Origin: Paenibacillus whitsoniae
GTDB taxonomy: Bacteria > Bacillota > Bacilli > Paenibacillales > NBRC-103111
Direction of reading: 5' to 3'
Assembly (NCBI RefSeq): GCF_003955665.1
Contig: NZ_RXHU01000062.1
Span: 39,557 to 103,556, forward strand
DNA: 64,000 bases
This document shows positions 53,356-62,060 of this stretch, in pieces. A program made the translations under genes and the position numbers. The first letter of the stretch is position 1. The number at the start of each line of letters is the position of its first letter. Under the pieces are notes generated by a model that was given only the letters and a program-made list of their open reading frames with translations, was not told where the DNA came from and ran no database searches.

Positions 53356-53368
53356 GAACAAACATTCC
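53356..53368 (+). promoter_or_regulatory. LexA/DinR (Cheo) box upstream of uvrB
   Basis: GAACAAACATTCC matches the Gram-positive SOS box GAACRNRYGTTYC at all positions but one (A for G). It sits just downstream of the -10 of the uvrB promoter, where LexA would block initiation. uvrBA of Bacillus subtilis is SOS-induced. Confidence 0.65.
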
Positions 53369-53423
53369 TATGTGGGAATATGTCGAATCCTCATAGATGT
53401 GGGCGAATGTACCATAGACAACT

Positions 53424-53451
53424 ATATCGGAAAGTGCTACATGAAAGTTTA
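53424..53451 (-). promoter_or_regulatory. SigD-type promoter of motAB
   Basis: On the minus strand TAAA (53451-53448), 16 bases, TCCGATAT (53431-53424) fits the SigD consensus well. It lies about 200 bases upstream of motA and uses the same -10 word as the flaG promoter. Confidence 0.65.
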
Positions 53452-53497
53452 TAGGATAAAAGTCTCGATTTATCTCGAAAAATGTAGGTGATAAAAG

Positions 53498-55495
53498 ATG
53501 AGCGACTTGATTTTGAGCTCGAAGAAGTTCGAGCTGGTGTCGGAATTTTCCCCACAGGGCGACCAGCCGCAGGCGATTGAAGCGATCGTCCGCAGTATTG
53601 AGGCCGGCAATCGGCATCAGACATTGCTGGGTGCGACCGGAACGGGTAAGACCTTTACAGCGGCGCAAGTCATTGCCAGGCTGAACCGTCCGACGCTGAT
53701 TATTGCCCATAACAAGACATTGGCTGCGCAATTGTGCAGCGAGTTTAAAGAGTTTTTTCCTCACAATGCCGTCTCCTACTTCGTCAGTTACTATGACTAC
53801 TACCAACCGGAAGCCTACATTGCCTCATCGGATACGTACATCGAGAAAGATTCCAGCGTTAATGAAGAAATTGATAAGCTTCGCCACTCGGCGACCAGCT
53901 CTCTGTTCGAGCGCCGCGACGTCATCGTCGTAGCCAGCGTGTCGTGCATTTACGGTTTGGGTTCTCCGATGGAATACGGGAAGCTGCTGTTATCTCTTCG
54001 CGTAGGGATGGAGAAATCGCGTACCGAGATTTTGCACCGCTTGGTGGACATTCAGTATCAGCGGAACGATTTGAACTTTGTGCGCGGGACATTCCGCGTG
54101 CGCGGCGATGTCGTGGAGATTTTCCCGGCTTCGCACAGCGAGCGGGCGATTCGGGTGGAGCTGTTCGGCGACGAGATCGAGCGCATCACGGAGATCGATG
54201 TGCTCACCGGCGAGATTATCGGCCAGCGCGATCACGTCGCGATTTTCCCGGCGTCTCACTTCGTGACGGCGGAAGATACGATGAAGCGGGCGCTTGTGAA
54301 CATCGAGCGGGAGTTGGAAGAGCGGCTGGCTGAGCTTCGGGAGCAAGGTAAGCTGCTGGAAGCGCAGCGGCTGGAGCAGCGCACGCGCTACGATATGGAA
54401 ATGATGGCGGAGATGGGTTTCTGTTCCGGTATTGAGAACTACTCGGGGCCGCTGACGTTCCGCGAGCGGGGCGCAACGCCTTATACATTGATGGACTACT
54501 TCCCGGACGATATGCTGGTGATGGTCGACGAGTCGCACGTGACGCTGCCACAGATTCGGGCGATGTTCAACGGTGACAAAGCGCGGAAAGAAGTGCTGGT
54601 GGAGCACGGCTTCCGGCTGCCGTCGGCGCTGGATAACCGTCCGCTTCGTTTCGAGGAGTTTGAAGAGAAAGCGAGTCAGCTTTTATATATTTCGGCGACG
54701 CCAGGCCCTTACGAGCTTGAGCATTGCCCGGAAATGATTCAGCAGATCATCCGTCCGACGGGGCTGCTCGATCCCATTGTTGAAGTACGTCCGACCAAAG
54801 GTCAAATCGACGATCTGATTGCCGAGATTCAGGACCGCGTCAGCAAGGATGAGCGTGTGCTCGTGACGACACTGACGAAGAAGATGTCGGAAGATTTGAC
54901 GGATTATTTTAAAGACATTGGCATTAAAGTGAAGTATCTGCATTCCGATATCAAGACCTTTGAACGGATGCAGATATTGCGGGATCTGCGCCTCGGTACG
55001 TTCCACGTACTGGTGGGGATCAACCTGCTCCGGGAAGGTCTTGATTTGCCGGAAGTGTCGCTCGTGGCGATTCTCGACGCCGACAAAGAAGGGTTCCTGC
55101 GCTCAGAGCGCTCGCTGATTCAGACGATGGGCCGTGCGGCGCGTAATGCCGATGGTAAGGTCATCATGTACGGCGACCATATCACGGAGTCGATGGACAA
55201 AGCGATTACCGAGACGCGCCGCCGGCGGGCGATTCAAGAGGCCCACAACGAGAAGATGGGCATTACGCCGCAGACGATCGCGAAGAAGATTCGCGATGTG
55301 ATCGAGGCGACGAAAGTCGCCGAGCAGAAGGCGGATTACCTCGCCGATGCCAAGGGTGCGAAGATGTCGAAGAAAGACCGCGCTTCGCTGATCGAACGCA
55401 TGGAAGCCGAGATGAAAGAGGCGGCGAAGAACTTGCAGTTCGAGCGTGCGGCGGAGCTGCGTGACGCAGTGATGGAATTGAAGGCCGAAGCTTAG
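53498..55495 (+). CDS. uvrB: Excinuclease ABC subunit UvrB
   Basis: UvrB is the damage-verifying helicase-like protein of nucleotide excision repair. The 665-residue protein has Walker A TLLGATGTGKTFTAAQ near residue 42, the beta-hairpin region YYDYYQPEAYIASSDTYIEK near residue 95, DESHVTLPQI near residue 340, helicase motif VI QTMGRAARNADGKV near residue 543, and the C-terminal UVR motif for UvrC binding (RMEAEMKEAAKNLQFERAAE). It is the first gene of uvrBA, behind a promoter with a LexA box. Confidence 0.98.
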   Translation: MSDLILSSKKFELVSEFSPQGDQPQAIEAIVRSIEAGNRHQTLLGATGTGKTFTAAQVIARLNRPTLIIAHNKTLAAQLCSEFKEFFPHNAVSYFVSYYDYYQPEAYIASSDTYIEKDSSVNEEIDKLRHSATSSLFERRDVIVVASVSCIYGLGSPMEYGKLLLSLRVGMEKSRTEILHRLVDIQYQRNDLNFVRGTFRVRGDVVEIFPASHSERAIRVELFGDEIERITEIDVLTGEIIGQRDHVAIFPASHFVTAEDTMKRALVNIERELEERLAELREQGKLLEAQRLEQRTRYDMEMMAEMGFCSGIENYSGPLTFRERGATPYTLMDYFPDDMLVMVDESHVTLPQIRAMFNGDKARKEVLVEHGFRLPSALDNRPLRFEEFEEKASQLLYISATPGPYELEHCPEMIQQIIRPTGLLDPIVEVRPTKGQIDDLIAEIQDRVSKDERVLVTTLTKKMSEDLTDYFKDIGIKVKYLHSDIKTFERMQILRDLRLGTFHVLVGINLLREGLDLPEVSLVAILDADKEGFLRSERSLIQTMGRAARNADGKVIMYGDHITESMDKAITETRRRRAIQEAHNEKMGITPQTIAKKIRDVIEATKVAEQKADYLADAKGAKMSKKDRASLIERMEAEMKEAAKNLQFERAAELRDAVMELKAEA

Positions 55496-55533
55496 AGGAA
55501 GTTTCAGGGTCGAATAGGGGAGGAAGGGTTGTT

Positions 55534-58425
55534 TTGTCTAGAGATCAGATCGTCATTAAAGGAGCGCGAGCTCACAATCTGAAAAATATTGATGTCACGA
55601 TTCCGCGCGATAAGTTCGTCGTACTCACGGGACTGAGCGGATCGGGGAAATCATCGCTGGCCTTTGATACGATTTATGCGGAAGGACAGCGGCGGTACGT
55701 CGAATCGCTATCGGCTTACGCGCGCCAATTTCTTGGTCAAATGGATAAGCCGGATGTCGATTCCATCGAAGGCTTGTCGCCGGCCATCTCGATCGACCAG
55801 AAGACGACGAGCCGGAATCCCCGTTCGACCGTCGGGACGGTTACGGAGATTTACGATTATTTGCGGCTGCTGTTTGCCCGCATCGGTCGTCCGCACTGCC
55901 CTACACACGGCATTGAGATTACGTCGCAAACCGTGGAACAAATGGTCGATCGCATTATGGAGCATCCGGAACGAACGCGTATTCAAATCTTGGCTCCAAT
56001 GATTTCCGGCCGCAAGGGCGAACACACGAAGCTGCTGGCTGATGTGCAGAAGCAGGGCTTTATTCGGGTACGCATCAACGGCGAAACGATGGATCTATCC
56101 GATAAGATCGAGCTGGATAAAAATAAAAAGCATACCATCGACGTCGTCGTCGACCGGATCGTGCTCAAGGACGATGTTCATACCCGTCTCGCCGACTCGC
56201 TGGAGACGGCACTGAAGCTGGCGAACGGCCGGGTCATCGTCGATGTGATGGAGAAGGAAGAGCTCCTGTTCAGCCAGAACCTGGCGTGTCCGGAGTGCGG
56301 CTTCTCCGTGGAAGAGCTGGCGCCGAGAATGTTTTCGTTCAACAGCCCGTTCGGAGCATGTCCGGAGTGTGACGGCTTGGGCAGCCAAATGATCGTCGAT
56401 CCTGAGCTGCTAGTACCGGATACGAAGCTGACGATCGAAGAAGGTGCGTTTGAAGCTTGGGCGGGTTCAACGTCCAACTATTACCCGCAATTTCTTGCAG
56501 CGGTATGTGAGCATTATAAGATCCCGCGCGATAAGCCGGTAGCCGAGCTCACCGCCGAGCAGATGAAAGTTATTCTGTACGGTACAGGCGGGGAGAAGAT
56601 CCGCTTCCGGTACGAGAACGAAATGGGCGCGACCAAGGAAGCGCTTGTGCCGTTCGAAGGCATTATTCGCAACCTGGAGCGCCGATTCAAAGAGACGTTC
56701 TCCGATGGGATTCGTGAGCATATCCAGACGTACATGAGCACAAAGCCATGCCCGAAATGTAAAGGGCAGCGGCTGAAGCCGGAGACACTGGCCGTTACCA
56801 TCAACGGTAAAAACATCGCCTATGCGACATCGCTCTCCATCGGGGACGCGGACGAGTGGTTCCGGAATCTCGACTTGAACGAGAAGGAGCTCACGATTTC
56901 GAATCTGATTCTAAAAGAAATTCGAGCTCGTCTCGGCTTCCTCGTGAACGTGGGGCTCGACTATTTGACGATGCACCGCTCGGCTGGGACACTGTCCGGC
57001 GGTGAGGCGCAGCGGATTCGTCTGGCGACACAGATCGGCTCGAGCCTCATGGGCGTACTCTACATCCTCGACGAGCCGAGCATCGGTTTGCACCAACGCG
57101 ATAACACGCGTCTGATCCAGACATTGGAGCACATGCGCAATCTCGGCAATACGCTGATCGTCGTCGAGCACGACGAGGATACGATGATGGCTGCGGATTA
57201 CATTATCGACATCGGGCCTGGTGCCGGCATCCACGGCGGACAAGTGATCGCCCAGGGAACGCCGACCGAGCTGATGGCGGATGACAACTCGCTGACCGGG
57301 CAGTATCTGAGCGGGAAGAAGTTCATTCCGGTGCCGGCGCAGCGCCGCAAACCGTCGGATAAATGGATTGAAGTGAAAGGCGCCAAGGAGAATAACTTGC
57401 GCAATGTCTCCGCCAAGATACCGCTAGGGGTATTTACGTGCGTGACCGGTGTATCAGGCTCGGGCAAAAGTACGCTCATCAACGAGATTCTGTTCAAAAC
57501 GCTCGCGCGCGAACTGAACGGCGCCAAAGTGCGCCCGGGCGAGTACAAGGAGATCCTTGGGCTGGAGCATGTGGACAAGGTCATTGACATCGACCAATCG
57601 CCGATTGGCCGCACGCCGCGCTCCAATCCGGCGACGTACACAGGCGTGTTCGATGACATCCGTGATGTATATGCGAATACGAACGAAGCCAAAGTCAGAG
57701 GCTACAAGAAAGGCCGCTTCTCGTTTAACGTGAAGGGCGGCCGCTGTGAAGCTTGCCGCGGCGACGGTATCATCAAGATCGAGATGCACTTCCTGCCGGA
57801 CGTGTACGTGCCTTGCGAAGTGTGCAAAGGCAAGCGCTACAACCGCGAGACGCTGGAAGTGAAATATAAAGGCAAGAGCATCAGCGAAGTGCTGGAGATG
57901 ACGATTGAGGACGGCTGCGAGTTTTTCAAAAACTTGCCGCGCATCCATCGCAAGCTCACGACGCTGCTGGACGTAGGGCTGGGCTATATGACGCTCGGCC
58001 AGCCGGCGACGACGCTGTCCGGGGGCGAAGCCCAGCGTGTGAAGCTCGCGGCGGAGCTGTACCGCCGCAGCACCGGCAAGACGATCTACATCCTGGATGA
58101 GCCCACGACGGGGCTCCATATCCATGATATCGATCGTCTGCTGAAGGTGTTGCACCGCCTCGTCGAGAGCGGTGAGACAGTCCTCGTCATCGAGCATAAC
58201 CTCGATGTCATTAAGACGGCGGACTACCTGCTCGATCTGGGGCCGGAAGGCGGCAGCCGCGGCGGCCAGATCGTGGCGACCGGCACGCCGGAGCAGGTTG
58301 TGAAAGTGGCCGGATCGTACACCGGCCAATATTTAAAGCCGATCCTCGAGCGGGATCGGGCACGCTCCAACGACGACGCGGCCCGGCTCGCGGTGTTGGA
58401 GGGTTCGGTTGGCGCGGCGAAGTAA
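55534..58425 (+). CDS. uvrA: Excinuclease ABC subunit UvrA
   Basis: UvrA is the dimeric ABC-type ATPase that first finds DNA damage. The 963-residue protein has two nucleotide-binding modules: Walker A GLSGSGKSSLAFDTIYAEG near residue 32 and GVSGSGKSTLINEIL near residue 645, and signatures LSGGEAQRIRLATQIG and LSGGEAQRVKLAAELY. Zinc fingers are visible (CPECGFSVEEL with CPECDG; CEACRGDG with CEVCKGKRYN). TTG is the start, with GGGGAGGAAG upstream. It follows uvrB by 38 bases and ends at a strong terminator. Confidence 0.98.
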   Translation: MSRDQIVIKGARAHNLKNIDVTIPRDKFVVLTGLSGSGKSSLAFDTIYAEGQRRYVESLSAYARQFLGQMDKPDVDSIEGLSPAISIDQKTTSRNPRSTVGTVTEIYDYLRLLFARIGRPHCPTHGIEITSQTVEQMVDRIMEHPERTRIQILAPMISGRKGEHTKLLADVQKQGFIRVRINGETMDLSDKIELDKNKKHTIDVVVDRIVLKDDVHTRLADSLETALKLANGRVIVDVMEKEELLFSQNLACPECGFSVEELAPRMFSFNSPFGACPECDGLGSQMIVDPELLVPDTKLTIEEGAFEAWAGSTSNYYPQFLAAVCEHYKIPRDKPVAELTAEQMKVILYGTGGEKIRFRYENEMGATKEALVPFEGIIRNLERRFKETFSDGIREHIQTYMSTKPCPKCKGQRLKPETLAVTINGKNIAYATSLSIGDADEWFRNLDLNEKELTISNLILKEIRARLGFLVNVGLDYLTMHRSAGTLSGGEAQRIRLATQIGSSLMGVLYILDEPSIGLHQRDNTRLIQTLEHMRNLGNTLIVVEHDEDTMMAADYIIDIGPGAGIHGGQVIAQGTPTELMADDNSLTGQYLSGKKFIPVPAQRRKPSDKWIEVKGAKENNLRNVSAKIPLGVFTCVTGVSGSGKSTLINEILFKTLARELNGAKVRPGEYKEILGLEHVDKVIDIDQSPIGRTPRSNPATYTGVFDDIRDVYANTNEAKVRGYKKGRFSFNVKGGRCEACRGDGIIKIEMHFLPDVYVPCEVCKGKRYNRETLEVKYKGKSISEVLEMTIEDGCEFFKNLPRIHRKLTTLLDVGLGYMTLGQPATTLSGGEAQRVKLAAELYRRSTGKTIYILDEPTTGLHIHDIDRLLKVLHRLVESGETVLVIEHNLDVIKTADYLLDLGPEGGSRGGQIVATGTPEQVVKVAGSYTGQYLKPILERDRARSNDDAARLAVLEGSVGAAK

Positions 58426-58442
58426 GCACCAGTGAAGAGCAG

Positions 58443-58474
58443 GCCCCCGGTCATGAAGGATCGGGGGCTTTTTT
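58443..58474 (+). terminator. Terminator of uvrBA
   Basis: GCCCCCG pairs with CGGGGGC around a loop of about 12 bases, followed by six T residues. Confidence 0.88.
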
Positions 58475-58860
58475 GCGCCGGAATGTGGGCGGCCTTGCAC
58501 CCGAATGGTCGCATCGCCGGTCGGATTTTGGATGTGGATGTTGCAGCATATCCCAAATTCACTACCGAAGCCCCAATTTCATATGCTTTATGCAGGCAGC
58601 AGCCGGATGCAGTAAGAAGATCCGTTCACACGCACATACAATGCTCATAAAATAGTATGAAACGCTTACAATTTAATAGTTTGCTAAGACTTAATTGAAT
58701 AGGTCAGTCTTCGACAATTTAACCCTCTATCCTTGATAACCAAATTGGGCCTATAATGAAGGTAGCTTAAAAATACGGTCTGGCCCATGAACACGTACAT
58801 AACCGACACTGCACATATACATCCATTCAATTTATCAACGTATTGGAGGTCATTGTCATA
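58475..58860. other. Intergenic stretch without a recognisable gene
   Basis: About 385 bases separate the uvrA terminator from the small gene at 58861. A TATAAT at 58752-58757 may be a -10 box, but the best upstream TTGATA is only 13 bases away, so I do not call a promoter. I see no RNA gene or repeat here. Confidence 0.5.
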
Positions 58861-59010
58861 ATGAAACGGACGTTAGAATTGCAAGAGATTGTATCTGCTT
58901 TAGGGATTGACCCGGCGCGGTTTTTGGAGTGGCAGGAGAAAGAGCTTGGTTATGAAGCGTTCGATATCTTCCCGGAGGAGTCGGTGGAGGAACGCCAGTT
59001 GAGCGTTTAA
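58861..59010 (+). CDS. Small uncharacterised protein (49 residues)
   Basis: ATG is preceded by ATTGGAGGTCATTG, a strong ribosome site at a spacing of about 11 bases. The product begins MKRTLELQEIVSALGIDPA and ends VEERQLSV. It is acidic, with no membrane segment or cysteine, and likely helical; the first part (LQEIVSALGIDPARFLEWQE) resembles a short helix-turn-helix-like surface. I do not recognise the family. It stands alone between the uvrBA terminator and the DUF2759-like gene and has base composition like the core genome. Confidence 0.6.
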   Translation: MKRTLELQEIVSALGIDPARFLEWQEKELGYEAFDIFPEESVEERQLSV

Positions 59011-59297
59011 CGCTGCATGCAGGGCACCTGAATAGTGCTCGCTGAAGCGAGGACGTCGGTCGGACAGCTTTTACAGGGGTCATTTCCAGGCAACATGAGG
59101 ATGAGGATCAGGCCCGGAACGGAAGGTTATTTGAGCCTGTGCGGCGAATTGGATGCCGTGCGGGCTTTATTTTGTTTTACTGGTGTAAAGCGGCTCGACA
59201 TCTGTAATAAATTTTCGCAGGGATGGACAATTTATACTTAACTGTGAAGCAGGCTCCGCAAAAAGGTGACAAACTTGTTACACATGCCGGGAACCAC
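59011..59297. other. Intergenic stretch, nothing recognised
   Basis: This part of the gap between the 49-residue gene and the DUF2759-like gene shows no ribosome site with a credible reading frame, no RNA gene and no clear terminator. The only organised signal is the promoter that follows at 59298. Confidence 0.5.
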
Positions 59298-59326
59298 TTG
59301 CATCTAGTGTCCAGACAGGCTAACAT
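59298..59326 (+). promoter_or_regulatory. Candidate promoter of the DUF2759-like gene
   Basis: TTGCAT at 59298-59303, 17 bases, TAACAT at 59321-59326. The gene starts about 58 bases downstream. Confidence 0.4.
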
Positions 59327-59384
59327 AGTAATTAAAATAGCAGGACGTGTGCCTTGCACCGAGTTACGAGAAGGAGGTTTCACC

Positions 59385-59585
59385 ATGTTATTAGCAGAAG
59401 CAGCTGCATCCACGAGCACGTACACAGGCTTCGACATTTATGTCTTGATTTTCACATTGATTATCGCAATCGGGGTTATTAAACAACTGGTTTCGCCTAA
59501 AAGAAACCTGTTCGCACTAGCTTGGGGAACAATTGCCTTCCTAGTGTTCGCATTCATGGACGTTATCATGATTAAAGGTTGGTAA
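59385..59585 (+). CDS. Small membrane protein, probable DUF2759 family
   Basis: The 66-residue protein has two membrane segments (GFDIYVLIFTLIIAIGVIK and FALAWGTIAFLVFAFMDVI) joined by a short basic loop LVSPKRN. ATG at 59385 is set by a perfect AAGGAGGT six bases upstream; the frame is open further upstream but without a ribosome site. Size and layout fit the DUF2759 proteins of Bacillota, whose role is unknown. It is a single-gene unit followed by a strong terminator. Confidence 0.7.
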   Translation: MLLAEAAASTSTYTGFDIYVLIFTLIIAIGVIKQLVSPKRNLFALAWGTIAFLVFAFMDVIMIKGW

Positions 59586-59618
59586 GCGAACCGGCTTTGC
59601 CTTACATACCGTCCGAAC

Positions 59619-59669
59619 AAAAAGCCCGCAGGTCCAAGATCTTCCGATCTTGACGCCTGCGGGCTTTTT
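59619..59669. terminator. Bidirectional terminator between the DUF2759-like gene and the isomerase gene
   Basis: AAAAAGCCCGCAGG pairs with CCTGCGGGCTTTTT, and an inner CAAGATC/GATCTTG extends the stem. It serves both converging transcripts. Confidence 0.88.
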
Positions 59670-59701
59670 GCGTTACCTCTGCGGCTGCAGCGACGAGGGG
59701 A

Positions 59702-60670
59702 TTATACCCACCACATCTCGCCCAGCGGCTCGCGGATGAGCACCTGTTGCAGGTTCGCTACCGCTTTGGAGAAACCTTCGTCAACGGACATCAAGCCGTC
59801 TTCATGCTCGATACTCACGACGTAGTCGTAGCCGACCAGACGCAGCGCGGAAATGATGTCCGCCCATACTTTCAGGTCGTGGCCAAAGCCGACGGAGCGG
59901 AACTGCCAGGAACGATCCAGCATGTTCGTGTAAGATTGCATATCCGTTACGCCGTAACGGTTCGTATTATTGTAGTCATGCGAAGTATCTTTGGCATGGA
60001 AGTGATGAATCGCACCTGCGCGGCCCAGGATTTGGACAGCTTGTACAGGGTCGATCCCTTGCCACCACATATGGCTTGGGTCAAGGTTGGCACCAATGAC
60101 CTCGCCAACCGCTTCGCGAAGGCGAAGAAGAGTCGCAGGTGTATGTACGGAGAAACCGCCGTGCAGCTCGAGACCGATTTTGATATTGCGATCGGCTGCG
60201 AATTTGCCTGTTTCTTTCCAGTAAGGAATGACTTTATTCGCCCATTGCCAGTCGAGGATTTCTTGGAAATCGTTCGGCCAAGGAGCAACCGGCCAGTTCG
60301 GATATTTCGCATCTTCGTGGTCGCCAGGGCAGCCGGAGAACGTGTTCACAACCGGAACTTCCAGGCGCTCTGCAAGCTCAATCGTTTGGATGATCGCGTC
60401 GTGGAACTCTTTAGCGACCGCTTTTTGCGGGTGAAGCGGGTTGCCGTGCGCGCTCAGTGCGGAGATCGTGAGGCCGCGGGATTCAACCGCTTGCTTAAAC
60501 GCTTTTAGCTTGCCAGCGTCCGCCAGCAGCTCAGCTGGGTTGCAGTGCGCTGTACCCGGGTAGCCGCCTGTCCCGATTTCAACCGCATCAAGGCCTTTGG
60601 CCGCGATATAATCGAGGGCTTCTTCGAAAGATTTACCGCCGAATAAAACCATAAAAACGCCTAATTTCAT
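59702..60670 (-). CDS. Sugar phosphate isomerase/epimerase (TIM barrel, xylose isomerase-like)
   Basis: The 322-residue protein begins KLGVFMVLFGGKSFEEALDY. It has the metal-binding residues of the AP endonuclease 2/xylose isomerase-like barrel: Glu in IGLELHGGF near residue 160, Asp and His in ANLDPSHMWW near residue 195, His in IHHFHAKD, and Glu in VSIEHEDGL near residue 290. ATG at 60670 follows GGAGGTG. Relatives act on inosose, hydroxypyruvate or plant-derived sugars; the substrate here is not known. It lies 49 bases behind the DltB-like gene but has its own likely -10 box. Confidence 0.85.
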   Translation of the reverse strand: MKLGVFMVLFGGKSFEEALDYIAAKGLDAVEIGTGGYPGTAHCNPAELLADAGKLKAFKQAVESRGLTISALSAHGNPLHPQKAVAKEFHDAIIQTIELAERLEVPVVNTFSGCPGDHEDAKYPNWPVAPWPNDFQEILDWQWANKVIPYWKETGKFAADRNIKIGLELHGGFSVHTPATLLRLREAVGEVIGANLDPSHMWWQGIDPVQAVQILGRAGAIHHFHAKDTSHDYNNTNRYGVTDMQSYTNMLDRSWQFRSVGFGHDLKVWADIISALRLVGYDYVVSIEHEDGLMSVDEGFSKAVANLQQVLIREPLGEMWWV

Positions 60671-60710
60671 GACGTACACCTCCATTATTGGTAACAAACA
60701 ATCAGATCAA

Positions 60711-60719
60711 ATTATACCA
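60711..60719 (-). promoter_or_regulatory. Extended -10 promoter of the isomerase gene
   Basis: On the minus strand TGGTATAAT (60719-60711) is a perfect extended -10; the -35 region is weak. It lies about 40 bases before the isomerase ATG. Confidence 0.5.
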
Positions 60720-61877
60720 CTATCCCGCCGTAAAATGAAACAAGCCGCGATAGATGCGAAGCACCGTTTCGTAATTGGAACTGTAAATAATAACGGAAAT
60801 CGTCACCAGCGCCTGCGTCACGAAACAACGGAAATAGAAGTACGTTTTGGATACTTTTTTGCGTTGGACGGTCGTGATCTTGAACCAGTTCTCAATCGCC
60901 AGGATGAGGCCGTGGTACAGTCCATAGAAGAAGTACAGCCACGTGAAGCCGTGCCAAAGGCCGATCAGCACCATGATGAGGATGGAGAGGGCTGAGGCGA
61001 GACCGCGGGACGGCGCTTTGCGTGAGAAGAACATAAAGATGTGATCCCGGAAAAAGTCCCCCAGCGTCGCGTGCCAGTTCCGCCAAAACTGCGTCATGGA
61101 CGGGGAGAGGAATGGCTTTTTGAAGTTTTCGGGCATCGTGTAACCCATCAATCGGCCGAAGCCGATTGCCATATCCGAATAGCCCGAGAAGTCGAAGTAG
61201 ATGATCGCGTAAAACCAGATAAGCAGGAAGACGGACTGCAGCGTGTACAGCTCGCCCTTCAACACGTGATCGAACACAGAGGTCATCCAGGTGACGAGGA
61301 CGATTTTTTTAAACAAGCCCAGGATCACGCGCTTCACGCTATCCTCGAACAGCTTGGCATCCACGGTGTACGGCTTTTTCGTATCTGCCATAAAGTCGCG
61401 GAATTTCAAGATCGGCCCGGACGTGAAGGTCGGGATGAACAGCACATAGTTGGCGTAATCCAGCGCCGGCACCTCGCCGTCTTTTCCGAAGAAATAGGCG
61501 AAGTAGTAGGCATCAATGACTTTTAACACGTTATAGATGAGACCAAGATAAATGACCGCGTCGAACATCGGATTGTGGAAAATCCCCATCACGAAGAAGC
61601 GGACGCCGAGAAACACACCGACGACATTCGCGGCGATGCCGAAAATAAAGGCCGTTTTCCGCCAGACGGAGGTGCGGCACAAATAGATGAAGCCGAGATA
61701 ATTGATGACCGTGTACACGGCATAGAAAACAAACAGCTTCTGGCTGAACAGCAGCAGAAAGCACAAGCTGAAAATCAGCATCAGAATGCGCTTATTGTTC
61801 GCCCATCTGCGGGTGAGCATCAGCACGGCGACCATGCCGATCATCGCGATGATGGCGTTCATGTGCATATAAAACAT
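60720..61877 (-). CDS. MBOAT family membrane O-acyltransferase, DltB-like
   Basis: DltB passes an acyl group (D-alanine in the classical case) from a carrier protein across the membrane to a wall polymer. ATG at 61877 follows GAGGAG and gives 385 residues with 10 or more membrane segments. The catalytic histidine region is LIGLWHGFTWLYFFYGLYHG near residue 270, and FDFSGYSDMAIGFGRLMGY near residue 210 is typical of the family. It is encoded behind a DltX-like microprotein and a DltD-like SGNH protein, so it is more likely a Dlt-type aminoacyl transferase than an alginate acetylase. Confidence 0.88.
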   Translation of the reverse strand: MFYMHMNAIIAMIGMVAVLMLTRRWANNKRILMLIFSLCFLLLFSQKLFVFYAVYTVINYLGFIYLCRTSVWRKTAFIFGIAANVVGVFLGVRFFVMGIFHNPMFDAVIYLGLIYNVLKVIDAYYFAYFFGKDGEVPALDYANYVLFIPTFTSGPILKFRDFMADTKKPYTVDAKLFEDSVKRVILGLFKKIVLVTWMTSVFDHVLKGELYTLQSVFLLIWFYAIIYFDFSGYSDMAIGFGRLMGYTMPENFKKPFLSPSMTQFWRNWHATLGDFFRDHIFMFFSRKAPSRGLASALSILIMVLIGLWHGFTWLYFFYGLYHGLILAIENWFKITTVQRKKVSKTYFYFRCFVTQALVTISVIIYSSNYETVLRIYRGLFHFTAG

Positions 61878-61949
61878 AGGAGAACTCCTCGCTGGCTTGG
61901 AATGCTGGGACGTGTCTGAACACCCACCTTCGGAGCATTCAGACACGCC

Positions 61950-62060
61950 CTAGAACTTTTCGTAGATGAACAAACCTTTGCCGGTAAAATATATGAGCAC
62001 GAGATACAGCATCACGAGGTAGATCAGGATTTCGGCGGTTTTCCTAAGGAATTTAACCAC
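61950..62060 (-). CDS. DltX-like microprotein (36 residues)
   Basis: GTG at 62060 is preceded by AAGGAGGTTGAC at ideal spacing. The product is a single membrane segment (IYLVMLYLVLIYF) with a basic start MVKFLRKT and the end GLFIYEKF. The DltX family ends with a conserved FIYxxF-type motif, which in known Dlt systems contacts DltB and is needed for D-alanylation. The gene overlaps the 3' end of the DltD-like gene by 37 bases in another frame. It is too short for most gene callers. Its position between dltD-like and dltB-like genes supports the call. Confidence 0.8.
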   Translation of the reverse strand: MVKFLRKTAEILIYLVMLYLVLIYFTGKGLFIYEKF

